In this document: piece after piece, positions 1-5,481 of the stretch
Numbering within the stretch: the stretch's first letter is position 1
Layout of the letters: each line of letters opens with the position of its first letter
DNA from: Thermodesulfovibrionia bacterium
GTDB lineage: Bacteria; Nitrospirota; Thermodesulfovibrionia; UBA6902
DNA length: 5,571 nucleotides
NCBI GenBank assembly: GCA_947258735.1
Contig: CAMYJJ010000196.1
Location: 1 to 5,571, forward strand
Reading direction: 5' to 3'
The notes under the pieces: model-generated
The model's database searches: none
What the model was told of the DNA's origin: nothing
Seen by the model: the letters and a program-made list of their open reading frames with translations, nothing else
Position numbers and translations under genes: made by a program

Positions 1-4
1 TATT

Positions 5-1267
5 ATGATTGCTGATATATTAACAATTGGAGATGAGATTTTGATCGGGCAGGTGACTGATTCAAACTCTGCATTCATTGCTGAAAAGCTGAATCAAATT
101 GGCATTAAAATCAGACAAATACTATCTGTCTCAGATACTGAAGATGCAATTACGGGCGCCCTTAACGATAGCATTGAGCATATTGATTTATTAATAATGA
201 CCGGTGGATTAGGTCCAACAAATGATGATATTACCAAGGTTACTCTCTCGAAATACTTCAATTCTTCACTTGCTCGAGATCAGAGGGCTTTAGAAAATAT
301 CGAACAGTATCTGAAAAGCCGCGGTATTCCTGCTACTGAAAGAACTCTTACACAGGCCGATGTGCCGGAGAATTGCCAGGTACTCCAAAACTCATATGGA
401 GCCGTGCCCGGTATGCTGTTCAGAAGCAATAATGGCACTGTTGTGATTTCTCTTCCCGGTGTACCCTTCGAAATGAAAGCTATTGTAACCGAAGAGGTTA
501 TACCATGGCTAAAATCGAATTTTGCACTTCCGCTCAGACTGCAAAAAACATTCATTATGACAGGTGTCACTGAAGCCTCTGTTGCAGATCGCCTTGAAGA
601 TTTTGAAAACAACTTACCTGATAATGCATCACTTGCCTATCTCCCATCTCAAGGCCAATTGCGCATCAGACTTGGTATTACAGGTGAAGAACAAAAGATT
701 GTGGAACAACAGTTTGCCCGGTACTCCTCGCTGCTCGAAAATGCACTGGGTGAAAATGTATTTGGCTATGACAACGATACCCTGGAATCAGTTATTGGAA
801 ACCTCTTGACTGAGCACTCCTTTACTCTTAGTACGGCAGAAAGCTGCACCGGCGGAAATATTGCCAGACAAATAGCCAGTGTTCCCGGAGCTTCAGCGTA
901 CTTTATTGGCAGTATCGTTGCTTACTCCAACGATATCAAGAAGAACATACTGGGAGTCGGCAACGAAGCATTATTTCAGTATGGTGCGGTAAGCAAAGAG
1001 GTTGTGATGCAGATGGCACAAGGAGTGAAGAAACTGATGAAGACTGATTTTGCGATAGCGGTATCCGGCATTGCAGGTCCAACGGGAGGAACAGACGAGA
1101 AACCTGTGGGCACGGTCTGGATTGCAATTGCAACTCCCAAGTCCACGAAAGCATCCAAATACTGGTTTGGAAAACACAGAGGCAGAACAGTGGTTCGCAC
1201 CACTCTGGAAGCGCTTAATTTTCTTAGAATTGAAATTGAGAGGATTGTTAACAGGACTGTTGAATAA
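5..1267 (+). CDS. cinA: CinA: nicotinamide-nucleotide amidase with MoCF-binding-type N-terminal domain
   Basis: A complete 420-residue protein of normal CinA length. Residues about 4-170 form the MoaB/MoCF-binding-like domain, with the TIGDEILIGQ motif at 7-16, TGGLGPTNDD at 66-75 and LPGVPFEM at 150-157. A linking domain spans about 180-250. Residues about 255-415 form the PncC-type CinA_C domain, with TAESCTGG at 277-284 (S280 lies in the expected active-site segment) and AVSGIAGPTGG at 352-362. In the family the C-terminal domain converts NMN to nicotinate mononucleotide plus ammonia, recycling pyridine nucleotides. The N-terminal domain has been linked to ADP-ribose pyrophosphatase activity. 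The protein is cytosolic. The ATG at 5 matches the usual family start, but only four bases lie upstream, so its ribosome site and any operon partner cannot be judged. It converges with the sod remnant. No key motif is missing. Despite the old name, a role in competence cannot be inferred here. Confidence 0.96.
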   Translation: MIADILTIGDEILIGQVTDSNSAFIAEKLNQIGIKIRQILSVSDTEDAITGALNDSIEHIDLLIMTGGLGPTNDDITKVTLSKYFNSSLARDQRALENIEQYLKSRGIPATERTLTQADVPENCQVLQNSYGAVPGMLFRSNNGTVVISLPGVPFEMKAIVTEEVIPWLKSNFALPLRLQKTFIMTGVTEASVADRLEDFENNLPDNASLAYLPSQGQLRIRLGITGEEQKIVEQQFARYSSLLENALGENVFGYDNDTLESVIGNLLTEHSFTLSTAESCTGGNIARQIASVPGASAYFIGSIVAYSNDIKKNILGVGNEALFQYGAVSKEVVMQMAQGVKKLMKTDFAIAVSGIAGPTGGTDEKPVGTVWIAIATPKSTKASKYWFGKHRGRTVVRTTLEALNFLRIEIERIVNRTVE

Positions 1268-1316
1268 AGATTGTTAATATAAATTGATTTGTCGTACTTT
1301 GCGATTTGACAGGGCA

Positions 1317-1559
1317 TTATCTTTCAGGGAAATCTGAAGAATGGAGACCTAACACCACCCACAGCGAGGTATTATTCACTGTCTTCTTAATAATGTTCTC
1401 CAGGCTCTGATCTGCCAGGTCAGTCCCTTCGACCAGTTTGTTTACATTTGTCACATAAGTGCTGTGATGCTTTCCGTAATGGAACTGTATTGTATTTTCA
1501 CTGATGTGCGGTGCTAAGGCATCTGTTGCATAGGGCAAATCGGGTAATGTGATAGCCAC
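1317..1559 (-). pseudogene. Truncated Fe/Mn superoxide dismutase (N-terminal third only)
   Basis: The first 60-odd of 80 codons are unmistakably an Fe/Mn superoxide dismutase: LPDLPYATDALAPHIS near the start, then HYGKHHSTY at 27-35. These supply the first metal-ligand histidine (H27) and the second-shell residues H31 and Y35. After the ENIIKK segment (residues about 58-63) similarity stops. The expected VWNHTFYW region with the second metal histidine, and the later Asp and His ligands, are absent. The frame ends at 1317 after an unrelated-looking tail. The family is about 190-210 residues, so roughly two thirds is missing, and no remainder is found between here and the end of cinA at 1267. 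The start is GTG at 1557-1559, preceded by a strong AAGGAGGA and by a plausible promoter. The 5' end therefore looks intact while the product should be inactive. The residual NN in the tail may be left over from the FNN segment of the family, suggesting an internal deletion. Fe or Mn preference cannot be told. Confidence 0.85.
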
Positions 1560-1562
1560 GGT

Positions 1563-1570
1563 TCCTCCTT
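1563..1570 (-). promoter_or_regulatory. Strong ribosome binding site of the sod remnant
   Basis: AAGGAGGA on the minus strand lies 3 bases before the GTG at 1557-1559. It decides the start as GTG, giving the family-typical N-terminus MAITLPDLPYA. Confidence 0.75.
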
Positions 1571-1629
1571 CTTGTAATGAAACATTGAATGATTGTTTTC
1601 AACTTTTGGATTGTTACCGCATATTGCTT

Positions 1630-1658
1630 TATATATCATGCAGTGGGTGAAATAGCAA
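1630..1658 (-). promoter_or_regulatory. Probable sigma-70-type promoter of the sod remnant
   Basis: On the minus strand a TTGCTA -35 element (1653-1658) is separated by exactly 17 bases from a TATATA -10 element (1630-1635). Transcription would begin near 1623, leaving a leader of about 63 bases before the GTG. The -35 hexamer and spacing are the same as in the candidate promoter of the stress-protein gene. This is a by-eye prediction. Confidence 0.45.
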
Positions 1659-1815
1659 CTTTTTCTCGCTTCACGTATCAGTAAATCCCAGGCAAATGAA
1701 AAAGCATTGCGGTCTCAACCAAAGGTGATGGTCATATGGATGAAATCAGTCGAGGACTTGTCGGTGTAAGTGCTCTTTCCGTCGCAGATACCGGAGGTCC
1801 GACTGATGAATGCTC

Positions 1816-2748
1816 TTACTCATTTACTTCTACCGGAGTTGTAAACCCCTCGGGTTTAACGGCAAGAACAGAGCAATCAACACGGTAAAGGATTTTTTCG
1901 GCTGTATTCCCTATAAATAACCCGGGAATTCCCGTTCTGCTTACCGTCCCCATAACAATGAGATCTACATCTCTTTCTTTTGCCAGTCTCGGAATCTGCG
2001 AACCTGCTTCACCCTCCAGGAGATGCACTTGGTTTTCCGGATGATCAGGCACATACTTTTCTAACAGTTTTTCGAACCATGATTTGTGCATAGTTCTTAC
2101 TTCGTCAGATATCTCATCCCTTGCCTTTTTGGGGATCAATGCACTTCTTATGAGGAACTCCCATACATGTACAATATGCAGCTCGCTCTCCTGCATCTTA
2201 GCAAGAGATGAAGCCATTTCGAGAATCTTCCTGTTCAGGGATGTTTTTTCTTTGTCTTCCGGATCAGGATCAACTGCCGCAAGAATTCTGCGAAAAGAGA
2301 CACCTGAAGACGGCTTAATGGCCCATACGGCACAGGGGCCCTTGCGCATTAAGTGCATTGTTGTCGTACCGAAAAGCAGGTCCTTGAACTCGTTTCTGCC
2401 CTCAGGTGTAACAATGACAAGGTCATGACCCTGTCTGATCACCTCACGGATTATTGCAAGAAAGGGTATTCCCGCAAGAATTCTGATTGATGCTTCAACT
2501 CCTTCATTCTGGAATGGCCTCAATGAACGCTCCAGATGTTCTCTTTTTTCATGAACGAGAAGGTCGTGGATATTTATGTTTTTGACCGACTCAGGAAGGA
2601 GCGGCTGGTAGCTTGATGTCTCTTGCACAACATCAATGATTGTAAGATGTGCGCTGTTATTTTTTGCCAATGAAAAAGCGCATGACAGCGCAGCCGGATT
2701 TATTATCTCGCTGTCAACGACAAGTAGTATATTCTTGAAGCGCTTCAC
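1816..2748 (-). CDS. Tandem-domain universal stress protein, UspE-like
   Basis: With a GTG start at 2746-2748 the product is 310 residues, close to the roughly 316 of E. coli UspE. Two Usp folds lie in tandem: about 4-146 (beginning KNILLVVD, ending CAVWAIK) and about 153-298 (beginning RRILAAVD, ending CSVLAVKPE). The second domain has GTVSRTGIPGLFIGNT at 267-282, a variant of the G-2x-G-9x-G(S/T) nucleotide-binding loop in which S270 replaces the second glycine. The first domain has T114 for the first glycine but keeps G117, then nine residues, then G127-T128. The C-terminus TPVEVNE resembles UspE. Usp proteins are soluble, bind ATP or act as dimeric signalling or chaperone-like factors under starvation and oxidative or envelope stress; the exact role is not predictable. 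The GTG was preferred to an upstream in-frame ATG at 2808 because AAGGAG sits 6 bases before it and because 2808 lies inside the promoter. The gene is divergent from the kef remnant; usp and cation-antiporter genes are often neighbours. Confidence 0.92.
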   Translation of the reverse strand: MKRFKNILLVVDSEIINPAALSCAFSLAKNNSAHLTIIDVVQETSSYQPLLPESVKNINIHDLLVHEKREHLERSLRPFQNEGVEASIRILAGIPFLAIIREVIRQGHDLVIVTPEGRNEFKDLLFGTTTMHLMRKGPCAVWAIKPSSGVSFRRILAAVDPDPEDKEKTSLNRKILEMASSLAKMQESELHIVHVWEFLIRSALIPKKARDEISDEVRTMHKSWFEKLLEKYVPDHPENQVHLLEGEAGSQIPRLAKERDVDLIVMGTVSRTGIPGLFIGNTAEKILYRVDCSVLAVKPEGFTTPVEVNE

Positions 2749-2754
2749 TATTGT

Positions 2755-2760
2755 CTCCTT
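2755..2760 (-). promoter_or_regulatory. Ribosome binding site deciding the GTG start of the stress-protein gene
   Basis: AAGGAG on the minus strand stands 6 bases upstream of GTG at 2746-2748. The longer frame opening at 2808 would place this site inside the coding region and the promoter over the start codon, so the shorter protein is favoured. Confidence 0.75.
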
Positions 2761-2779
2761 TTTTATATTGGTAATAAAA

Positions 2780-2808
2780 AGAATATCAGCAAATTTCGCT
2801 ATTAGCAA
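2780..2808 (-). promoter_or_regulatory. Probable sigma-70-type promoter of the universal stress gene
   Basis: TTGCTA (-35, 2803-2808) and TATTCT (-10, 2780-2785) on the minus strand are separated by 17 bases. Transcription would start near 2773, giving a leader of about 25 bases. A pair of direct repeats lies immediately upstream at 2815-2837. Confidence 0.5.
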
Positions 2809-2814
2809 GCGAAG

Positions 2815-2837
2815 AATCTGATTTATTAATCTGATTT
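2815..2837. repeat. Two 10-base direct repeats, 13-base period, upstream of the usp promoter
   Basis: AATCTGATTT occurs exactly at 2815-2824 and again at 2828-2837, separated by ATT. A weaker third copy (TCTGCATTT) follows at about 2839-2847. The block begins 6 bases upstream of the usp -35 element, a common place for an activator to bind, but no known regulator is recognised. It may be a simple tandem duplication. Confidence 0.5.
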
Positions 2838-2985
2838 GTCTGCATTTGTTTACTCATTCGTCTTCATCAATTTAAGTACCAGCATAACAACCTCATCGAT
2901 TGCCCGTAAAAAGATCAGATGGATAGTCATGGGAGTTTCAGAGTCCTGCCTCTGATTGTTGCTGAGACAATACGTATATGATAAT

Positions 2986-3015
2986 TTGACAGACATCTAT
3001 TACGTGCTCAATAAT
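2986..3015 (+). promoter_or_regulatory. Near-consensus promoter for kef remnant-psiE transcription unit
   Basis: A perfect TTGACA -35 (2986-2991) is followed after 18 bases by AATAAT (3010-3015), which matches five of six positions of the -10 consensus. Transcription would begin near 3022, leaving a leader of about 82 bases before the TTG start. It is the best promoter match in the window. The palindrome ATACGTAT lies 8 bases upstream of the -35 element. Confidence 0.55.
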
Positions 3016-3103
3016 ATTGATGATCCGGCATAATTTTTCGCAGGAATATATAAATTTGTTTTGTTATTCATAATAACTTTGAAGAAACGAGGTCTTAATC
3101 TTC

Positions 3104-3640
3104 TTGAATATCTATTCAGAAATAGCCGCTATACTGCTTTTAGCAGCATTATCCGGTTTCATAGCAATCCGACTGAGACAACCATTGGTCATGGCTTTTA
3201 TTGTAGTCGGACTCCTGACCGGACCGTCAGGGCTTGGTCTGGTTACCAGTGCTGACCAGGTCGACCTGCTGGCAAAAATCGGGATAACACTTCTTCTCTT
3301 CGTCGTTGGTCTGAAACTTGATACGCATCTTATTCGTTCCACAGGCAGTGTAGCACTGGTAACAGGACTGGGGCAGGTAATTTTCACGTCAATTGTCGGA
3401 TACTACATTGCACGTGCTCTCGGACTTGAACAATTATCCGCATTGTATGTGGCAGTTGCGCTTACCTTTTCAAGCACGATTATTATCGTAAAGCTCCTGT
3501 CAGACAAGCGGGAGATCGATTCTCTCCACGGACGCATTGCTCTCGGTCTGTTGATTGTCCAGGACCTCATTGTTGTAGTAACACTGATAGCATTACCAGC
3601 CTTTAGCTCTGATGCTACTGGCAATAAGGATTACCGGTGA
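3104..3640 (+). pseudogene. Kef-type K+/H+ antiporter, N-terminal membrane part (internally deleted gene)
   Basis: The 178-residue frame is the start of a CPA2-family cation/proton antiporter. It has hydrophobic helix 1 at 5-22, the RLRQPLVMAFIVVGLLTGPSGLG segment at 23-45, LLFVVGLKLD at 64-73, FSSTIIIVKLLSDK at 122-135, and GRIALGLLIVQDLIVVV at 143-159, which carries the Q153-D154 pair typical of Kef transport sites. Similarity ends near residue 170, and the frame stops at 3640. Full family members have about 12-13 helices plus a TrkA-N domain (roughly 550-650 residues), so about 300 residues are missing between this piece and the TrkA-N tail that follows in another frame. The start is TTG at 3104, preceded by GAGGT at 3089-3093; no ATG or GTG alternative exists before the upstream in-frame stop. 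With the second half of the membrane core gone, transport is unlikely. It is the first gene after a strong promoter. Confidence 0.85.
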
Positions 3641-3918
3641 AATATGGTGACGCAGAAGATCCGGAGTTTCTTGCGTCAGTTCGTTTGCCAAATTCGGGCT
3701 GGGTAGTCAGTACAGCGCATGAGCGCTCTGTCAATCTGGCACTTATTTCTGCACTGAATCATTATAAATTTGGAGGCAAAGTTGCTGTTCGTGCAAGCAG
3801 TTTAAAAGATGTGGAAGCTCTTTCCCGTGCTGGAGTGGATTTAGTGCTCTTACCTTATGTTGACGGAGCTCAAAAAGCTGTCGAAACGATATCCCAGTCT
3901 CATGAAAGGAAACAATAA
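3628..3918 (+). pseudogene. Kef antiporter, C-terminal end of TrkA-N (RCK) domain, out of frame with the N-terminal part
   Basis: The frame opens right after TAA at 3625-3627 and reads GLPVKYGDAEDPEFLASV, a hallmark of the TrkA-N domain of Kef proteins, then WVVSTAHERSVNLALISALNHY, KVAVRASS and GVDLVLLPYVDGA. This is the second half of a nucleotide-binding Rossmann domain; the first half with its GxGxxG loop is absent. If translated independently it would begin at GTG 3637 and give 93 residues. TAAGGA sits 6 bases before that GTG, and the GTG overlaps the stop of the upstream frame as GTGA, so coupled translation is physically possible. The family-typical residues upstream of the GTG argue that this is simply the surviving end of the original gene. 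The stop at 3916-3918 is one base before psiE. Confidence 0.83.
3904..3910 (+). promoter_or_regulatory. Ribosome binding site deciding the psiE-family gene start
   Basis: GAAAGGA, 9 bases upstream of ATG 3920 and inside the last codons of the kef remnant, supports the shorter start and a coupled arrangement. Confidence 0.6.
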
Positions 3919-3919
3919 T

Positions 3920-4339
3920 ATGCTTGAGTACGTGAAAAAATTTGAACGGGTCATCATTATGTCATTAATCGTGATGATGGCAGCAGTGGTGTTTCTCTCT
4001 GCCCTGGAACTGGGATGGATAATCATTAAGGATATGATTACACCACCCATTGTACTGCTTGAGATAGAAGAGCTCCTTGAGATATTCGGGATTTTCCTGT
4101 TAGTACTGATCGGCATAGAGCTGCTTGAAATGATTAAAGTGTATCTCGTAGATAATGTTGTCCATGTCGAAGTAGTGTTCATGGTTGCCCTTATAGCTGT
4201 CGGAAGAAAAGTTGTGGTTCTTGATGTAAAAGATCTCCCCAGTCTTACTCTGATAGGGATAGCTGCAATTATCCTTGCACTGTCTATCGGATACTATTTG
4301 GTCAAGAGAAAGCTACATGATCGTTCCGGGGATTCTTGA
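3920..4339 (+). CDS. PsiE-family inner-membrane protein
   Basis: The 139-residue product is all membrane segments and short loops. Predicted helices lie at about 11-37, 54-75, 82-97 and 108-128, with a charged C-terminus (KRKLHDRSGDS). The segment ILLE-type acidic stretch around LLEIEELLEIFGIFLLVLIGIELLEMI (46-72) and the later VVFMVALIAVGRKVVVLD (85-102) are characteristic of the phosphate-starvation-inducible PsiE family, as is the length (E. coli PsiE is 136 residues). The family's molecular function is unknown; psiE expression in E. coli responds to phosphate limitation. ATG 3920 was chosen over an in-frame ATG at 3857, which lies inside the kef tail, because GAAAGGA at 3904-3910 precedes it and because it begins one base after the kef stop. 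That spacing points to co-transcription and translational coupling with the kef remnant. No Pho box was recognised. Confidence 0.82.
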   Translation: MLEYVKKFERVIIMSLIVMMAAVVFLSALELGWIIIKDMITPPIVLLEIEELLEIFGIFLLVLIGIELLEMIKVYLVDNVVHVEVVFMVALIAVGRKVVVLDVKDLPSLTLIGIAAIILALSIGYYLVKRKLHDRSGDS

Positions 4340-4369
4340 AATACCTCATAAATTAATGTCAGCGGACCT

Positions 4370-4840
4370 ATGAAATACGGTACGTATAAACCCATGCGAA
4401 TTTATCTGAAAACGACCGTCTCGGCGGATTTTCAAAGTGTTATCAACAATTATGACCGGAAGTTGTTTGATGCTCTCAAACCGCCGCTCATGCCGCTCAA
4501 GCTCATCCGCTATGATGGTGAAAAAACAGGGGATGAAATCCATCTTGCACTGGGCTTTGGTCAAAAATGGATCAGTGTTATAACCGATAACGGTGCAACT
4601 GAAAAAGAATGGTTTTTTGTGGATGAAGGAAAAGTGCTGCCGTGGCCTCTCCGGTACTGGAAGCATAAACATAAAGTTCTGAAGACAGATAATGAGATAA
4701 CAACGCTCATTGACGATATCTCATTCGGTACGGGCTCTTCCTTGCTTGATACCTTCATCTATCCCTTTTTATACCTTCAGTTTGCCATGCGCAAACCGGC
4801 ATATAAGAAGTTTTTTGGGAATATACATGTCGTCGGATAA
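4370..4840 (+). CDS. Small SRPBCC (START/Bet v1-like) fold protein
   Basis: A 156-residue soluble protein with no signal peptide. The pattern RIYLKTTVSADFQSV at the start, KLIRYDG at 44-50, the strand QKWISVITDNGATEKEWFFVDEG at 65-87, WPLRYWKHKHKV at 92-103 and the final hydrophobic helix (about 122-140) with RKPAYKKFF match small SRPBCC-superfamily ligand-binding proteins. Their signature is an aromatic/His run (here W-K-H-K-H) on a strand, followed by a long C-terminal helix. Members bind hydrophobic ligands in a helix-grip cavity; the ligand here is unknown and no catalytic role can be assigned. I recall similar uncharacterised proteins from Bacteroidetes-related bacteria that begin MKIYLKT, so ATG 4394 (residue 9) is a real alternative start. 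Neither start has a good ribosome site. The gene lies 30 bases after the psiE-family gene on the same strand and probably shares its transcript. It converges with the DoxX-like gene. Confidence 0.72.
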   Translation: MKYGTYKPMRIYLKTTVSADFQSVINNYDRKLFDALKPPLMPLKLIRYDGEKTGDEIHLALGFGQKWISVITDNGATEKEWFFVDEGKVLPWPLRYWKHKHKVLKTDNEITTLIDDISFGTGSSLLDTFIYPFLYLQFAMRKPAYKKFFGNIHVVG

Positions 4841-4843
4841 GTT

Positions 4844-4880
4844 TCAGGCAGTTACATAAAATATTTTTGGAATGTCCTGA
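4844..4880. terminator. Weak imperfect hairpin between convergent genes
   Basis: TCAGG (4844-4848) can pair with CCTGA (4876-4880), with inner ACAT/ATGT pairing and an AAAATATTTT centre. It occupies the 41-base gap between the convergent SRPBCC and DoxX-like genes, where a two-way terminator would be expected. The stem is AT-rich and bulged, and only an internal T run is present, so the call is tentative. Confidence 0.25.
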
Positions 4881-4881
4881 G

Positions 4882-5340
4882 TCATAGTACTTTTGATGAA
4901 CTTGATTTCAGCCTGGCAGTACCACCGACGACCAGTGCGGCACTGATGAGTACCAGATTTTTAATAATATATTGACCTTCCAGGGTCAAGCCGTATGGGA
5001 ATTCCGTGAAGCATACTTCTGGAAGCAACACGAGGGGAAGAAAGGTGCCGGGCATCTGAAGAAAAAGCAAAAACAGGGAAATCCGGATCAACGGCCTGAT
5101 CAGTATGAAGACCCCGATGAGCACTTCCCACCACCCTAAAATTGGAACGAAGTACTCAGGAGGAAACCAGTATACAGTATTTTTCACTAACTCTTCAGCA
5201 GGGCTCAAACCGAGAGGTTTAAGTATTCCGAACCAGATAAATATGATTGCGATCGATACCCTGAGGAGCAGAATCCCATATTTATCCATGAACGAGGCTA
5301 TCCTGAAGTCAATTTCGTCAAAACGCATGTTTTTCATCAT
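4882..5340 (-). CDS. DoxX/DUF417-like four-helix membrane protein
   Basis: The 152-residue product has four predicted helices at about 22-42, 63-82, 86-106 and 124-142. The motifs LLRVSIAIIFIWFGILKPLG (25-44), YWFPPEYFVPILGWWEVLIG (57-76), LQMPGTFLPLVLLPEVCF (94-111) and LEGQYIIKNLVLISAALVVGG (120-140) are those of small DoxX-like/YkgB (DUF417) membrane proteins. The family sits in the inner membrane; some members are associated with respiratory or redox stress, but the reaction is unknown here. A single cysteine (C110) is present, so no CxxC redox site exists. The first of two adjacent ATGs is used; no convincing ribosome site is seen, and residue 2 or M5 are alternatives. The gene is 141 bases downstream of the response-regulator tail on the same strand, with a likely terminator between, so it probably has its own promoter. 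Confidence 0.8.
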   Translation of the reverse strand: MMKNMRFDEIDFRIASFMDKYGILLLRVSIAIIFIWFGILKPLGLSPAEELVKNTVYWFPPEYFVPILGWWEVLIGVFILIRPLIRISLFLLFLQMPGTFLPLVLLPEVCFTEFPYGLTLEGQYIIKNLVLISAALVVGGTARLKSSSSKVL

Positions 5341-5432
5341 TGAAGTTTTACAGCAGAGTTGAATGACAAGTATTCCGAAATCATATAAACGGGCCTCGAA
5401 TTAATTTGCATATCTCATAACACTACAAGCTG

Positions 5433-5457
5433 AAAAAGCACGCTGTGGAACTCGTGC
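5433..5457 (-). terminator. Probable rho-independent terminator of the response-regulator gene
   Basis: On the minus strand GCACG (5453-5457) and CGTGC (5438-5442) form a 5-base-pair GC-rich stem around a 10-base loop, followed directly by five T residues (5433-5437). It begins 24 bases after the stop of the receiver-domain gene. The stem is short. Confidence 0.45.
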
Positions 5458-5481
5458 ACTCTCTCATGGTTATACAATTTA

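Larger units (their letters stand above)
2749..3103. other. Divergent intergenic region between usp and the kef remnant
   Basis: This 355-base stretch has no recognised gene. From left to right it holds: the usp ribosome site and promoter (2755-2808); the AATCTGATTT direct repeats; a 48-codon minus-strand open frame at 2850-2996 without a clear ribosome site; a 6-base-pair inverted repeat TCAGAG/CTCTGA at 2938-2955 with a 6-base loop; the palindrome ATACGTAT at 2970-2977; a near-consensus rightward promoter at 2986-3015; and a small inverted repeat GTTATT-CAT-AATAAC at 3063-3077 in the presumed kef leader. No tRNA, riboswitch or insertion-sequence end was seen. Confidence 0.6.

Noticed and set aside
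976..1317. Minus-strand open frames lying across the end of cinA (up to 113 codons)
   Set aside because: They are antisense shadows of the CinA_C domain, with no recognisable protein family and no ribosome site.
1317..1559. sod stub as a genuine small protein rather than a pseudogene
   Set aside because: It keeps only one metal ligand and matches the family exactly up to an abrupt break, so degradation of a full gene is the simpler explanation.
2084..2428. Plus-strand open frame of 114 codons within the stress-protein gene
   Set aside because: It is antisense to a clear Usp coding region and serine/leucine-rich in the manner of a shadow frame.
2749..2808. Twenty extra N-terminal residues of the universal stress protein from an in-frame ATG at 2808
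   Set aside because: The added residues cover the ribosome site and the candidate promoter, do not belong to the Usp fold, and GTG 2748 has an ideal AAGGAG 6 bases upstream.
2938..2955. TCAGAG/CTCTGA hairpin as a terminator
   Set aside because: No T tract follows on either strand and it lies between divergent genes, where a terminator is not expected.
3857..3919. Longer start of the PsiE-family protein at ATG 3857
   Set aside because: It overlaps the well-supported TrkA-N tail in another frame, and ATG 3920 has GAAAGGA at the right distance and matches the family length.
3850..4182. Minus-strand frame of 110 codons opposite the PsiE-family gene
   Set aside because: Low-complexity Ser/Thr/Ile composition is the expected antisense of hydrophobic helices; no ribosome site or family match.
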